Source of the DNA: Sporodiniella umbellata
Lineage: Eukaryota > Mucoromycota > Mucoromycetes > Mucorales > Rhizopodaceae
Assembly (NCBI GenBank): GCA_025677835.1
Contig: JAIXMR010000008.1
Coordinates: 326,194-390,193, forward strand
Direction: 5' to 3'
DNA length: 64,000 nt
Part shown: piece by piece, positions 29,001 through 43,000 of the stretch
Numbering within the stretch: position 1 is the first letter of the stretch
Layout: each line of letters begins with the position of its first letter
Made by a program: the position numbers and the translations under genes
Notes under the pieces: model-generated
Seen by the model: only the letters and a program-made list of their open reading frames with translations
What the model was told of the DNA's origin: nothing
Databases searched by the model: none

Positions 29001-31222
29001 TTGTCAAGCTGGCTTTTGAAGGGTAAACACTTTCCCCTAACCATCGATCGATTGACGACCACCTCTTCTTAGGGAATTCTCTTTACCGTTTGATTACAAA
29101 GATCTCACTTCGGGTCGTATTCTCGATGTAGGCTGTGGGCCAGGTGCTTGGTGTATTGATCTCGCTCAAAAGTATCCGCACCTCCAAGTCTTTGGCGTGG
29201 ATCACGTGGACATGTTCCCATTGGCCTCCACCCTACCTGAGAATTGCCATCTCTGGGTGTCCAATGTGCTTCAGGGTCTGTCCGAATTTCCGGACGCCAG
29301 TTTTGATGTCATCCACATTCGGTTCATGATCCTCGCCTTGACCACGCCACAGTACCTTCAGGTCGCGCGTGACTGTTGGCGTCTCCTCAAGCCGGGTGCC
29401 TATCTTGAAATACTCGAAACGGATCTGACCGTTTACTCTGCTGGCCCGCTGACTCAATCCATGAACCGTGAACGTAACTAGACATCCATCCAGGCTCTGT
29501 TTTTTTTTCACTCCTCTCTATTCTAGTCATCGCGATGGCCATCAGCAAAGGATTCGATGTCCGCCAACAATCCCTCTCTCGGATCGTGCCTTCCAAAGGT
29601 ATCCACCGCCAGATGAAATACAGATCCATTCCTATCGGCGTCTGGGGTGGCCGTATCGGCGTACTCTGTCGAGATGACATGATCAACATTCTCACCAAAT
29701 TCAAAGCTTATCATACGCTCACATCTCAGTCTTTTGAACAAGACATGGCCGCCGTCGTGAAAGAAATGGATCAATACCGTAGCTTCAGCAACTACTATTT
29801 CTATAGTGCCCAAAAGCCTCTTTAATTCTCTACCTCCTTTACTTTGAATACACCTTGCCTTCAAAAGACGGATTCACAAAACACGACGCTCGCTTGAAAA
29901 TTAAACGCCATCGTTTTTTGTTTTTTTTTTTTTTTTTTTTTTTTGTTTTTGATTCTAGAATCCCAAAGACAGTCCAGGTTCATTCAGTATAAATAAGCTT
30001 TCTTTTTCTCTCTCTCTCTCTCTTTTTTTTTTTTTTTTTTTTTTTTTTGTTATTATTATCTCTAAAAACCACTTTATTTTGAATGCCTGAACCTAACTCA
30101 AAGACACCTTTGTTGTCTGGTAAAAAGCCTCCGGTCAGTCGACCCAAGAATCAAAGAAAAAGATCTTCTTTTGAGGCTTCGACTTACAACGGTCGTGCCT
30201 CGAGTTATATCAAGGAAACGAGTCAGCCTACAGATATTGATCTTACCTCAGGTCTTGACTTGTGGCAGTTGTTGATGTTGACCGTCTGTATGGCTGGCGT
30301 ACAATTTACCTGTAAGGATTCCCCCCCAAAAAAAAAAAAAAAAAACCACCACCACCTCAGGCGCGAATCATATTGACATCATTTGTTTTACTTGAAAAAA
30401 AAAAAGGGACAGTCGAATTGTCGTAAGTGGTGCTTGTTTTATTCGTTTGAACCCTTTTGACTGATACAGCTTCTAGTTACGGTACACCGTACCTGTTATC
30501 GCTTGATTTATCCAAGGAAATGACAGCTTTGGTCTGGTTGGCCGGTCCCTTATCGGGGCTATTGGTTCAACCTGTAAGTAACACACATGGCATGACGTAG
30601 GCTTGACCTCTGCTTTCTAGTTAATTGGCGCTTTCAGTGATAAATGTACCTCACGTTTAGGCAAACGAAGACCTTTCATCATCGTCGCAGGTCTCTTGAC
30701 CTGTCTGTCGATGGTAGGAATCGCTTACGCTAAAGAACTCGCTTATTGGTCTGCTACCCTCACCACGGCCGATCCACACATGATCGAAAGCAAGGTAAGC
30801 CACACAAGACCGGACTTGCATTAACCTACCTCTTCAAGGCCCATGCCAATGCTATCGTCATTGCCGTAGCTTCCTTTTACTTTCTAGATTTCACCTTGAA
30901 TGCCACCCAGGCTATCTGTCGCGCGCTCATTCTGGATATACCCCCACTTTGGCAACAGGATCTGGCCAACGCCTGGAGCGCGCGTATGAGTAACACCGCG
31001 ATGGTCATTGGCTATTTCGTAGGCTATATCGATCTTGTCACTTATTTTCCATGGATGGGGAATTCTCAAGTCAAAGTGTTTTGTATTATTGCCATCCTTG
31101 TCTTTATCATCACCTTGGCCATCACTTGTCTGACCACACAAGAAAAGGTCAATACATTGGTCGAAACTGAAGGGGATCAGTAAGTACACACACACACACA
31201 CATACATGTTCTCGAGTTGTGA

Positions 31223-31259
<37 letters not shown>

Positions 31260-34200
31260 GGCCTTGGTATAGCACCTTCTTCTATATCTGGAAAGCTTTC
31301 CGTTTCTTGCCCGCACCTATCCAAACCCTATGTAATACCCAGTTCTTTGCCTGGATGGGTTGGTTTCCCTTCTTATTCTACAGCACCCAATGGGTCTCGG
31401 ACATTTACTTTGCCACACACCCTACCTTGCCCGAAGCAAGGGATTGGGCCGAAGGCACCCGCGCTGGCTCTTTTGCCTTACTCTGTTACTCTGTTACCTC
31501 CGTCTTGGCTGGCTTGATCCTTCCTGCCCTCGTCGCACGTTTCAATCACTGGCGCCTCTTTGATCTCTTGAACGTCTATACCCTATCTCATCTCACCGTC
31601 GCCGTGGCTTTGATCTCTACCGTGTACGTCCGTACCGTCTTTGCCGCCACCGTCGTCTTATCCGTCATGGGCATTCCTTGGGCCATCGTGCTCTGGATCC
31701 CTTTCTCTCTCGTAGGTGAATTTGTCAGCGCAGAGGATCTCGCACGCCAAAAAGCACTTCAAACTGCCACCTCCTCCCATCAAGAAGAACTACAACACAT
31801 TGAAGAATTCGACGCTGGCATGATCCTCGGCGTACACAACATGTATGTCGTCTTTCCTCAGTTTGCTATCGCCATCGTCTCTTCCTTTATCTTTGTCTTC
31901 ACAAGGGAAGATCAATTCGTCTCTAGCGTAACCCCCGTTCTCATCTTTGGCGGTATCATGGCCTTCATCGCCGCTGCTTTCTCTCGATCTATCCTTCGTG
32001 TCGTCAAACATTAAATCCATCAAAATTAATAAACATTCCCCCCCCCCTTTTTTTTTTTTTTTTCCTTTTTCTTTTTCTTTTTTCAATGTCAGAAAAGAAA
32101 CGTTTTGTTTTTGCTGAAAGAAAAAAGGCGTTGGCCATTGCTGCTGCTTGTCGTCTAACAGTCGTTGAAGAGCAATGTCAACTTGTGGGATATCAAATCT
32201 ATATTGTCGAACAATGGTAACTCTCTTTCTCTCTCTCTTTTTTTTTAATCGTCCATGGTAGGCTGTGTGACCGAAAAGTAGATTCCAACGTCGTCAAAGT
32301 CTTTACAGGCGATAGACATCACATTGTAAGTGAACTCCCCCCCCCTTTTTTTTTTTTTTTGTTTTCTTAGAAACATATAGCCTTATTCATATCAAAGATT
32401 CAAGTCGCTGTCATTGCCATTGCCACTACAGAACTTCAACACCCTCGACCTCAGATACAGTCTTTTTTGAACGGGGGCGACTCCAATCTACGCTTGAAAT
32501 CAGTAAGTGTTTTTCTTGAAAGAAAAATAATACTTACGTTTAGACGCCTTTGGGTGATATTGTCTTGACAGATCCAAGCGAGCTTCCTTTTGAGATGGAT
32601 ATGGTCTTGATACCTAACGGAGATTACGATCAATGGCTGAAGCAGGCTTACGTCAACATCAATCTTAAAAGGGCCAACTGTACCGGCAGAAGCTCTCTTA
32701 ATCTTCAACCGCCAAAGTAAACAGAAAAAGGAATCCAAAGTAGTCTCTTTTTTAAAAAAAAAAAAAAAAAAAAACATAGTCCAGCCTCTGAAGAGAAATT
32801 TCGGTCGCTCTACAAGATAGCAGACGCCGTGGATTTTCAAGAGGCCGTCATCAATCTAGTGTGGATGGTGCAGATCTCTCTTTATTTATTCAATCTGTTG
32901 GATCAAGAGTATATTGACGGTTTGCTATGTAATGAGACCATCCATGCCCTAGGGTCCTTTTACACCCATTACCATCCTGCAAAAACAACAGAGGTAGACC
33001 CAACAAAAACAAACCTGCAGTCTAACCCATCTCAGTTTACTCTGAAAGAACCTTGGCTAGAACCTCATCTGGTGGCATCCATCCTATCCAAACTAGTCAT
33101 GTGTCGTAACAAGCTACAAGACTCCAATTTCACTGTAAGATAGCTTGGTCAGAGAACTACCGATTCACACATTTCTATAGACCACCAAAGATCCTTTTGC
33201 TGACTATGAAGACTTTCGGTTGGATATCAGAGACTATCAGCGCGCGAAAGGAATTCGTCCCAGTCGGTTTCTTGATCTTGAAACGCTCAGCAAGCTTAAC
33301 GAACAAACCTTCAATCTCAAAATGAAAAAGGCAATCAAATCCAGACTGGACGATATCTCGGGTATTAGCAATTCACCTTTGTTTTCAGAGACTTCAGATC
33401 CAGAGCTCTTTCGACACCATGCCACGATTGAAAGCCTACGAAAGATTTGGCGACCGAAACTCAAAGGGCTATCGACGCGACGGTCTCGAGCCAGTGGAAC
33501 GGCTGCTGAAATGTTCAATCGGGTAGCAGTGTAGGTTACAACAAGTCCCTTTAAGAATGATCCATTCCAAAACCCTTCTTTGTCTAGATCTTTACCATGG
33601 ATTAATAATACCCTACATGACCCTAAAAAGACAGATCCACCCAGCTTGCCCACTCTCGTCAGCCCCGCTTCTTTTAAAACAGCACATACCGATTCAGAAC
33701 ACAGTCAGGTTATACCCGAGAATGATACCATCATGTCCCCTAACCACATCGATCAGGGTAAGACTCCTTTCTATGAGCCTAGAGAAACCGCTGACTCTTC
33801 TTAGATATCCCCTCTTATGTCCAACTCAGACCTGCCCCGCCCGTGAAACAGGAAGCGTTTGGCCCAAAAGAAACAGAGAGAGAAGGCTTTGTACCGCTTA
33901 CTTTGGTTCCCACCACATCCCATCACAAACGATCCATCTCCGATAGTATTCTGCTATCCAAGTCTATTCAGCCTCCTAGCTCTCCTCTCCAGCGATCCAA
34001 CTCGACTTCTTCTCTCATCGTCTTGAACGATCTACCCCAGGACCGACAGAGCGTCTCTGTCAACGTACAGACCTACCTCACCTATCAGAAATTATGTCAG
34101 CAACAACGCGCATTGAAACAGAAACTGATCGACCTCACCCTGATTGCAGATGAATACGAACAGACTGCAGAACAACTCAAACAAGCAGTCCTCAAAAGAC

Positions 34201-34795
34201 AAGCCATCTTCAAGCTCACCCAACAAGAATCCACCGCATTAATCCACGAACAAGTCGAAACCGAACACAGACTCAAAGCAATGGAAGACAGCAGCGCAAA
34301 GTTACACTATGAACTCAAGGCTTTAAACGATAAACTCAAAGATATTGAAGATAACGTCGGTTCGTTCTATGGCAAGGTCGGTCTTCTCGAAAGGAAAATG
34401 GACCACGCTCAACAATCGATCACTACCATGCTCCTCATCGGAAATTACTTTTATTATTATTGGCTCAAACTCACCGAATGGTTACAAAAAAAATAAATGT
34501 GGCTTATCCCTCTCCCTCACCGCACACTCTCTTTTCTCTTTCGCTCTACCCTGACTGGTTTTTTTTCGGTCAAATCCTTTTTTTTTTTTTTTTTTTTTTT
34601 CGATTCCTTTTTTTTCATTGGCATTCATTTGCAAAAAAAAACAACAACAACAACAACTTTACATAATGGCATTTGAATCTCGCGGAGGTCGTGGTGGTTT
34701 CGGTGGAGGTCGTGGTGGAGGTCGTGGTGGAGGCCGTGGCGGTTTTGGAGGTGATCGTGGCGGTCGTGGTGGAGGCCGTGGTGGTTTCGGTAGGC

Positions 34796-34832
<37 letters not shown>

Positions 34833-36854
34833 CTTCAACAACTTGGAAACTAACTTTCACTTTAGGCGGTCGTGGTGGAGGTCGTGGTGGAGGCCGTGGT
34901 GGTTTTGGTGGAGACCGTGGAGGCCGTGGTAAGAGTGTGGATTGAAATAGGGTCATGTTTGAAAAACTCACATGCATTTATTTTAGGCGGTCGTGGTGGA
35001 GGTCGTGGAGCTCCCCGTGGCGGTGCTAGAGGCGGTCGTGGTGGTGCCCGTGGTGGTGCCAAGGTCATTATCGAACCTCACCGACATGCTGGTATCTTTG
35101 TTGCCCGTGGTAAGGAAGATCTCTTGGTCACCAAGAACCTTGTTCCCGGTGAAGCGGTCTATGGCGAAAAGCGTATTTCCATTGATGGCCCCGAAGGCAC
35201 AAAGATCGAATACCGTGTGTGGAACCCTTTCAGATCCAAGTTGGCTGCTGCCGTACTCGGTGGTGTGGACCATGTTCACATTGCCCCCGGAAAGAAAGTA
35301 CTCTATCTTGGTGCTGCCTCTGGTACTTCCGTCTCTCACGTTGCTGATGTGGTTGGCCCCGAAGGTGCTGTCTACGCTGTCGAATTCTCTCACCGTCCCG
35401 GCCGCGATTTGATCAACATGGCCAAGAAGAGAACCAACGTAGTTCCTATTATTGAAGATGCCCGTCATCCTCAAAAGTACCGTATGTTGATTCCTATGGT
35501 CGATGTCATCTTTGCCGATGTTGCTCAACCCGATCAAGCTCGTATCATCGCATTGAACGCTCACAACTTCTTAAAGAACGACGGACACATTGTGATTTCT
35601 ATCAAGGCTTCTTGTATCGACTCTACTGTAGATGCCGCTACCGTATTCGCCCGTGAAGTCAAGAAGCTTCAGGAAGAAAGAATCAAGCCTCAAGAACAAT
35701 TGACTCTCGAACCTTATGAAAGAGATCACGCCGTTGTTGTTGGTAAATACGTTCGTTTCAAGTAGACAACTCCATCAAAAAAAAAAAAAAAAAAAAAACA
35801 TAGTCTGGATTCAGTTATTACATGTACAATCTTCATCTTTCTTCTTTTCTTTTTCTCCAGCTTTTTCACTCCTCTTTATTGAAATAAAACAAAATAGAAT
35901 TCCTTTTGTAAATACATAGAATCTCCCAACACTACAGAATAGCTTGTCGGAAAAATAACACCCCTGACCTTAACCCACTTATTTATTTATTTTTACAAAG
36001 GGTTGACGATAAAAGTCGATGATGGTTGTAAATGAAAAAGATGTGGTTTTATTTAGAACTTAAAAAGGCGTAGAGTCGTTTTTGTTGTAAAACTTTCTTT
36101 TTCTTTGAACAGCTTGGGATAAATTCAATAAAACTGACTCGGTATCACTCCAATTGATACAGGCGTCAGTAATCGACACACCATACTTGAGAGCACAGAT
36201 ACCCTCTGCCGGGACACTCTGTTTACCTTCTTCCAGATGGGATTCAAGCATGATTCCAACAAGAGAGTCCTCACCTTGTGATATTTGTTCGGCAATGCAT
36301 TGTGCAACCTTCGGTTGGTTTCTATGGTCTTTGTTTGAGTTTCCATGGGAACAGTCGATCATGATGGCAGTAGGCAGATTGGCCTTTTTTAACATTTCTT
36401 TCGTCTCTTGAACATAAGAGGACTCAAAATTAGGACCGTTATTGCCACCTCGCAAGATAACATGGCAATCTGGGTTGCCCGTTGTATGTGTGATTGAAAT
36501 AGTACCAATGTTGTTGATACCCAAGAAATGATGGGGTGCCAAAGCAGCCCCAATGCCATCAATGGCTACCCTCAGGTTACCATCCGTTCCGTTCTTAAAG
36601 CCTACAGGGAAGGAAACGCCACTTGCCAACTCTCGGTGAAGCTGTGATTCGGTGGTTCGAGCACCAATAGCTCCCCAAGAAATTAGATCCGCAATATATT
36701 GAGGAGATATAGTATCCAGCAGCTCTACAGATACAGGAACGCCCATATTTGTAAGCTCACATAATAGACCTCGGCCAATCCTCAAGCCTTTGTTGATTTG
36801 AAAACTACAAAATACCAACATCAGTCTATCTACTTACAATTGCCCATTTCCTTA

Positions 36855-37019
<165 letters not shown>

Positions 37020-40000
37020 TTATGTTTACATACCATACTCCTTTGCAGCAACAGTATCATGGATAGAACAAGGTCCCACAATCACAAACACTCTGTCGTC
37101 TTTCTTGGCCACAATGTTTTGTATATCCTCTCTTGCTTTCAAAACGGTCTCCATCGATTTCTCTGACTAGGGTAGTGTCAGATATGGTTTTTTGCTATCT
37201 CGTTGTCTTACCATCGGAAACTCTTCTTTGATATAGTTGGGAGAGAGCAAGGCATTATAACCTTGAATTCTCAAATCTTCAGTACTTGGTCTGGTCATCA
37301 CAGGTAGCTTTATTGTTTTCCGTTTATTAACAGCGAGAAAAAACAGCAATCATGAACGAGAAGAGAAAAAATTAACAAATATTTATACTCGTTTGCTCTT
37401 TCGTTAGTAGACGGATTATTTTTAGACATTCTGCATATACCAAAAAAAAAAAAAAAAAAAATATATATATAAGCTGAAGGTGACAACATATCCAGATAGC
37501 TTTTTAATATTTCACGCCAATATTATTAGCATCCGACTTGTCCCATACAAACAAATAAACAAGGTGCAAACTATGTTCATAGTGTAAAAACGAGATTAAA
37601 AAAGATTGCGTAGTACGTCCTGCGCAATACTGAATCACATCTTTGTTATTGAACACACTAAACCAAGAGTCAGCCATAACACAAACTATCTATAAAAAAC
37701 AAAAAATCAGTTTGGATATCAATATGCAAAAGATAGTACGGGTTACAACCAGGGTTTAGCTTCGTTGCTAGTTTATTGAAAGCAAAACAACAACAATCAG
37801 ATGCAGGCGTTTAAAGTATTACAGAAAAACAAGAATTCCCTTCTTCTAAAAGGAATAAACACCTTGACCATCGTGGACAGTAACCAATTTAATAATAATA
37901 ATAAAAAGAAAATTTCGTGATAGGCAGTAATGTCGAAGAGAATAGAATCTTTTAAAATTATCCAGGACCGCCACTCAAGAGCTATTTTTATACGAAAAAC
38001 AAAAGGTTGCAAACAATATTGTTGTTTGATCCTCCCCGGATATGGCTAAGTAGAAAAAAGCCAGGGAGCATGGACATTAAGACTGCATGGACTGGTGACA
38101 TAAACGTGTCAAACACTACCAACGAGCTACTTTCTTTGGCAAAATAAATAAAAACAACTAAACGGTACTCAGTCTTCCTATAAGCCTATTTCTATACAAA
38201 AAAAAAACGCTGTATATACTGTATTTGCTGTTTTGTCAAACTGTAGCTAACATTGTTCTGCTATTACTATTATTTGGGAGGATCCAATATTGTGTTATTC
38301 AAAGAGATACAATACTATAATAGCTTAACATTAGAATTTATTCGGCAGTGTGACTAACAGTATTGTAAACAGACCTAAAAAAAAAAAAAAAAAAAAAAAA
38401 GCGCAAATAAGCATATGTTGTACCCTTACTCTCTTTCTTTTTTTTTTTTTAGAAATTTACTTTGTCCATTGCGTAATTCCATGGTGGAGGCCTCGAAAGA
38501 ATCCTAAAGTCCTCTTTGGGGTTTTTGAGTTGACTACACCTCTTGTTCTATACCAACTCCAAGCACTTGTACCAATACACCAGACGAATCCGCCTACAAA
38601 AGGAAATATGATTTGATCTTTAACAACGACTGCCCAAAAAATGCCAATGGGTGAAGTTCCTTTCTCTCTTAAACTTTTTATAGTAGCATCCACTTGTTTT
38701 TCGTAACGCATTTCGGGTATGGGAGGTGCGTGAAATTCATGTTTTGGGTGTACTGAGAAATCATCATCGTCTATTGTAAGGTCTTCGACTTCTGCATTGC
38801 GTGTTTCAAAAAGCCTTCTTTCAATTTCTGCTAGTCGCTCCAAATCTTGGGCAGATGAGCTATCTATTGGGAAATCTTCGGGCATCGGGCTCTCTGTAAT
38901 AAGGAAAAAAGAAAGTATTTGAGCGAGCCCAAGAGGATTAGTGTCGGAGATCAAAACATATGGCGGAACAAAGTAGAATGTGGCCTCAAGTTCTCTTTCT
39001 GCATGAGACAAAAAAAAAAACTTGAGAAAAACCCACCTGCTTTCAAGGCCTGGTAAACTTAAAAATAGCTTAAAGACACTTGAGAACAACCAGAGAGCTA
39101 GTTTTATACTTGGGGATGTGCAAAAACCAACAGTTGACCAAAAAGTTGGTACATGAGTCAAAGTTTGTTCACAACTACACAGTCTTATTGAGACAGAAAT
39201 AGCTAAAGGGCATCTATGGTTTAGCTTACAAATGCAAGCAAAACATATTCCGATTTACTTCTTATTTCAAGAAACAGATGTGAGCTTTTCTTTCTGTCTT
39301 TTGCTTCTCCTAAAGAGCAAATACAAACGCTTATAAACTAAAATAGGCAAGAAAAAGCAAAAACAGGTGAGTGTCTTTACATGGTGTTTGAGATTAGTAA
39401 CCAAGTGAGCAAGAACCTGGCAGAATTTCTCAATATTTTTGAAAGAGGCCTTTTTTTGAATTACTAGAAAGTTTGGGCTCAATCAATCTATCTCACTCAG
39501 TGTTACTAAATTTCAAATCCTCTTTAAACGAAATAGAAATAAAAATAGAAAATGGAGATAAACAAGCGTTTAATGCAGAAAAATAAAGGAGTTAAAAAAA
39601 AAGAAAAGAGAAGGGAGGCAGCTTTCCTAGTGAAGAAAATTGGCTTAGACAACGCAGTCTCTCTCAAAACAAAAGAAAAAGTAGACTTTAGAATTTACAA
39701 GAACAAGGGGTAGGGTTGGGGATGGCCATTCAAATTAAAGCTCTAAAGTAGTGGTACTTTTTATTTTTTATTTTTTTTACGGAAAAAGCTAGAGTAGAAA
39801 GCAAATATACCTTTGATAAAGATCTAAAGATAAAAGTAAAAGAGTGCAAACAAACATTTTTCAATATGCCATATTAACTTTGAAAAAAGTATATGCATGC
39901 TCAGGTTACACTGGGTATTATTATTGAAAAGATTTTCAACTTTGTTGTTTTGGCTGAGCTTACATCAGTGTATATTCTTAGCACATCTGTCATTCCAACA

Positions 40001-43000
40001 AAAGGATCATTGTCGCACCAATATGCTTTTTATTTTTATTTTATACTGATTCGTTTGTCTTGTTAAAATAGAAAAAAAAGGCAGCAGTTGTAGCTTTGAT
40101 TTTTTTTTAATGTAATACCTGACTATATAAAGCTTTAATTGCCATTGTATTTTATAGAATGGTCAGAAGACACTTGGTTTTACTCATTGTGATGTGTTTT
40201 GGTCATACAGCGTAACTGTTGTCATTCTAGGGAAAAATTAGCGCAATCTATCGGTGTACGTTTTGTGTTTAATTTAAGTTGTGGTAGTCTATTAGGGGCT
40301 ATCCCTTACTTTTTTCTATTTTGTTTTCCTTGCCCTAAGAATTGTTTTTTTTTTTTAAAAAAAAGCTTATTTAGACCTAAAACGATAAAATCTTACATCC
40401 TCTTTATACAAGCATTTACGTCTCTAGAAGAGGGCTTTGCCTCATATCCCCTATTCTTTGGGCACCATAGTATATCCTTCTCTAGCAAGACGATCAGCAG
40501 GTGCAACTGGAAAAGTTTTTCGTAAAACTCTGATTCAACACTTGTAAAAACAAACCTTTTATCGTATTTTCTGTTTCTCGAGATTAAGTGTAGAGTTTCT
40601 GGATTTTAAGTTCCAAGCACCTATTCAGTTTAACTCTGTGTATGAATGACATAGTAGGGTCAGTGGAAATACCTGTATATTTTTTTTTTTTTTATTTTTT
40701 TGGAAAAAGAGCGTACACATACACACACACGCATATACAAACTGATTTTCTCTAAAAGATTAAACACAGCCTAAGAAATATCAATTAAGAAAACTTCTTT
40801 ACATTAATTGAACAAGATAAATTGTACCTGCAACTCTTTTTTTGGCCAAGCCTGTTCCTTCAATAAGTGTATTTCATTTCCCGGTTGTGACGCCTGTCAC
40901 ACCCTTTCGCACAAATTTTTTGTCGTGTTTACACCCAATTTTTTTTCTTTCTTTCTCTCTCTCTCTCTCTCCAGTTTTTTTATTTTATTTTTTTTGTTTC
41001 CAAAAGTGTTGAGATGTCTGTAGGATTACCAGAACCCCGTGAAGAGAGCACACGTACAACAGGTTCTTCTCTTATTCAATCATCGCTCACAACAGAATCA
41101 ACAGATAAACGACCAACAACGGCCCCTTTACAATCTAAATCTAAAACAACCAAGACATCTGAAAGTCGTTTTGTAGGGGACTACTTCAGGGCAAAGAAAG
41201 TACGACCTGGAGGCTTAGAACGTTCAACATCTGCACATTCTCTATTAGATACACGCAACGAAGATTGGTTGAAGGCACCGATTGACAAAAGATATAAGGG
41301 CACAGAGGCAGTATGTGGTGTCATTTTGACAAAAAAATAAAATAAAATAAAATAAAAACAAACTAATCTATATTGCTAGCTTGACCGTGTTATCACGACA
41401 GTGCAGAATATCCCCTCCACTACAGCTTTGTTTAGTAGGCCCAAAGACTTGGCTGAAACATCACGATCTGAAAGTTACAACGCACTTGTAGCCAAAGCAT
41501 GCGGATCACATCGAAACGGCTCTATTTTGTCATGTGAAGCACGAGCACCAGAAAAAACTACCCGGGTTGAAAAGCCTCTTCAACTGAACAAAAAGCCAAA
41601 GCTAACAAAAAGAAAAATATCAGAGTCTGCACTAAAATGTCTTGACGCACCTTACATGATCGACGACTATTACTTAAATCTTCTCGACTGGTCATCAACC
41701 GACATAGTTGCTGTTGCTCTTGACAAATCAGTATATCTTTGGAATTCAGCTAATGGAACAATACAAGCACTCAACTACGACCTAGATCACGCTATCACAT
41801 CTGTTTCTTTTTCGGCAGACAGCACGTACTTGGCTGTGGGTATTGATAATGGAGATACGCAAATATGGGATTTTCAAGCCAACAAAAAATTACGCTCTAT
41901 GGCTGCTCAAAGTGGCCGTGTGAGCGCTCTGTCTTGGAACAGACACGTTGTATCATCTGGCTATCGCGACGGAAGTATCTTTGACCATGATGTTCGCATT
42001 GCCAATCATTTAGTTCGAGAAATGCGTGGCCATGAAGACGAAGTATGTGGTCTCAAATGGCGTCCAGATGGCGGCTTGCTTGCTAGCGGTGCTAACGACA
42101 ACACCGTTAACATTTGGGACGCCAGAAGGCCAACACCAAAGCACACTTTGAGGGCTCATAACGGTGCTATTAAGGTATGTAATACTAGTAACAGAATATA
42201 AAAGTGTCATTAGTCTAACAGCTGTTTTTCTTTTTTCTTTTACAATTATTTAAACAGGCTCTTGCTTGGTCTCCTTGGTCAAATCATACGCTTGCCACAG
42301 GTGGTGGTCGTGATGACAAACGAATTATCTTTTGGGATGCAACAAGAGGTTCTCGTATGAGCTCCATCTTGACAGACTCACAAGTAACTTCCCTTCATTG
42401 GTCTTCACATTATCAAGAAATTACCTCTACACATGGCTTTCCAAATAACCATATCTCTGTTTGGGAATACCCTACAAAAAACAAAATTGCAAGCTTCTCG
42501 GCTCACGACTCCAGAATTTTACACTCGGCTTTAAGCCCTGATGGCGAAATGCTTGCTACAGCGGCAGCGGATGACAACGTCAAATTTTGGAGATTATTTG
42601 ACCCAGAAGGAAAAGCACGTTTGTCACCAAACAATCACGTAACCAAAATAATCAGATAATGATTGTGTATTTCCCCTCCTCTTTTCTGGAATAAAAAGCA
42701 TAAAGCTGCATCCGCATCTTATCATACCAATGTAAATCAAAAAGAAAAAAAAATACGTATTTCAGAAATAAAATCTTCTTGAAGTTTCTACTAAAGCTTG
42801 CCAAACCAATATCTGGTATTTTAATGTATACATATGATGCACAGTCAGCTTTATTGATTGTATAATCAACCGAAACCAAAAATGTATCGACAGCAAGACA
42901 CAAAAGACGTAATTGTAGCTTTACAGGACTATTATCTCACAGGATCGCTTTTATTACAAAAGAAGCAGGGAGCTCACAGTAAACACTTGTCAATATAGAC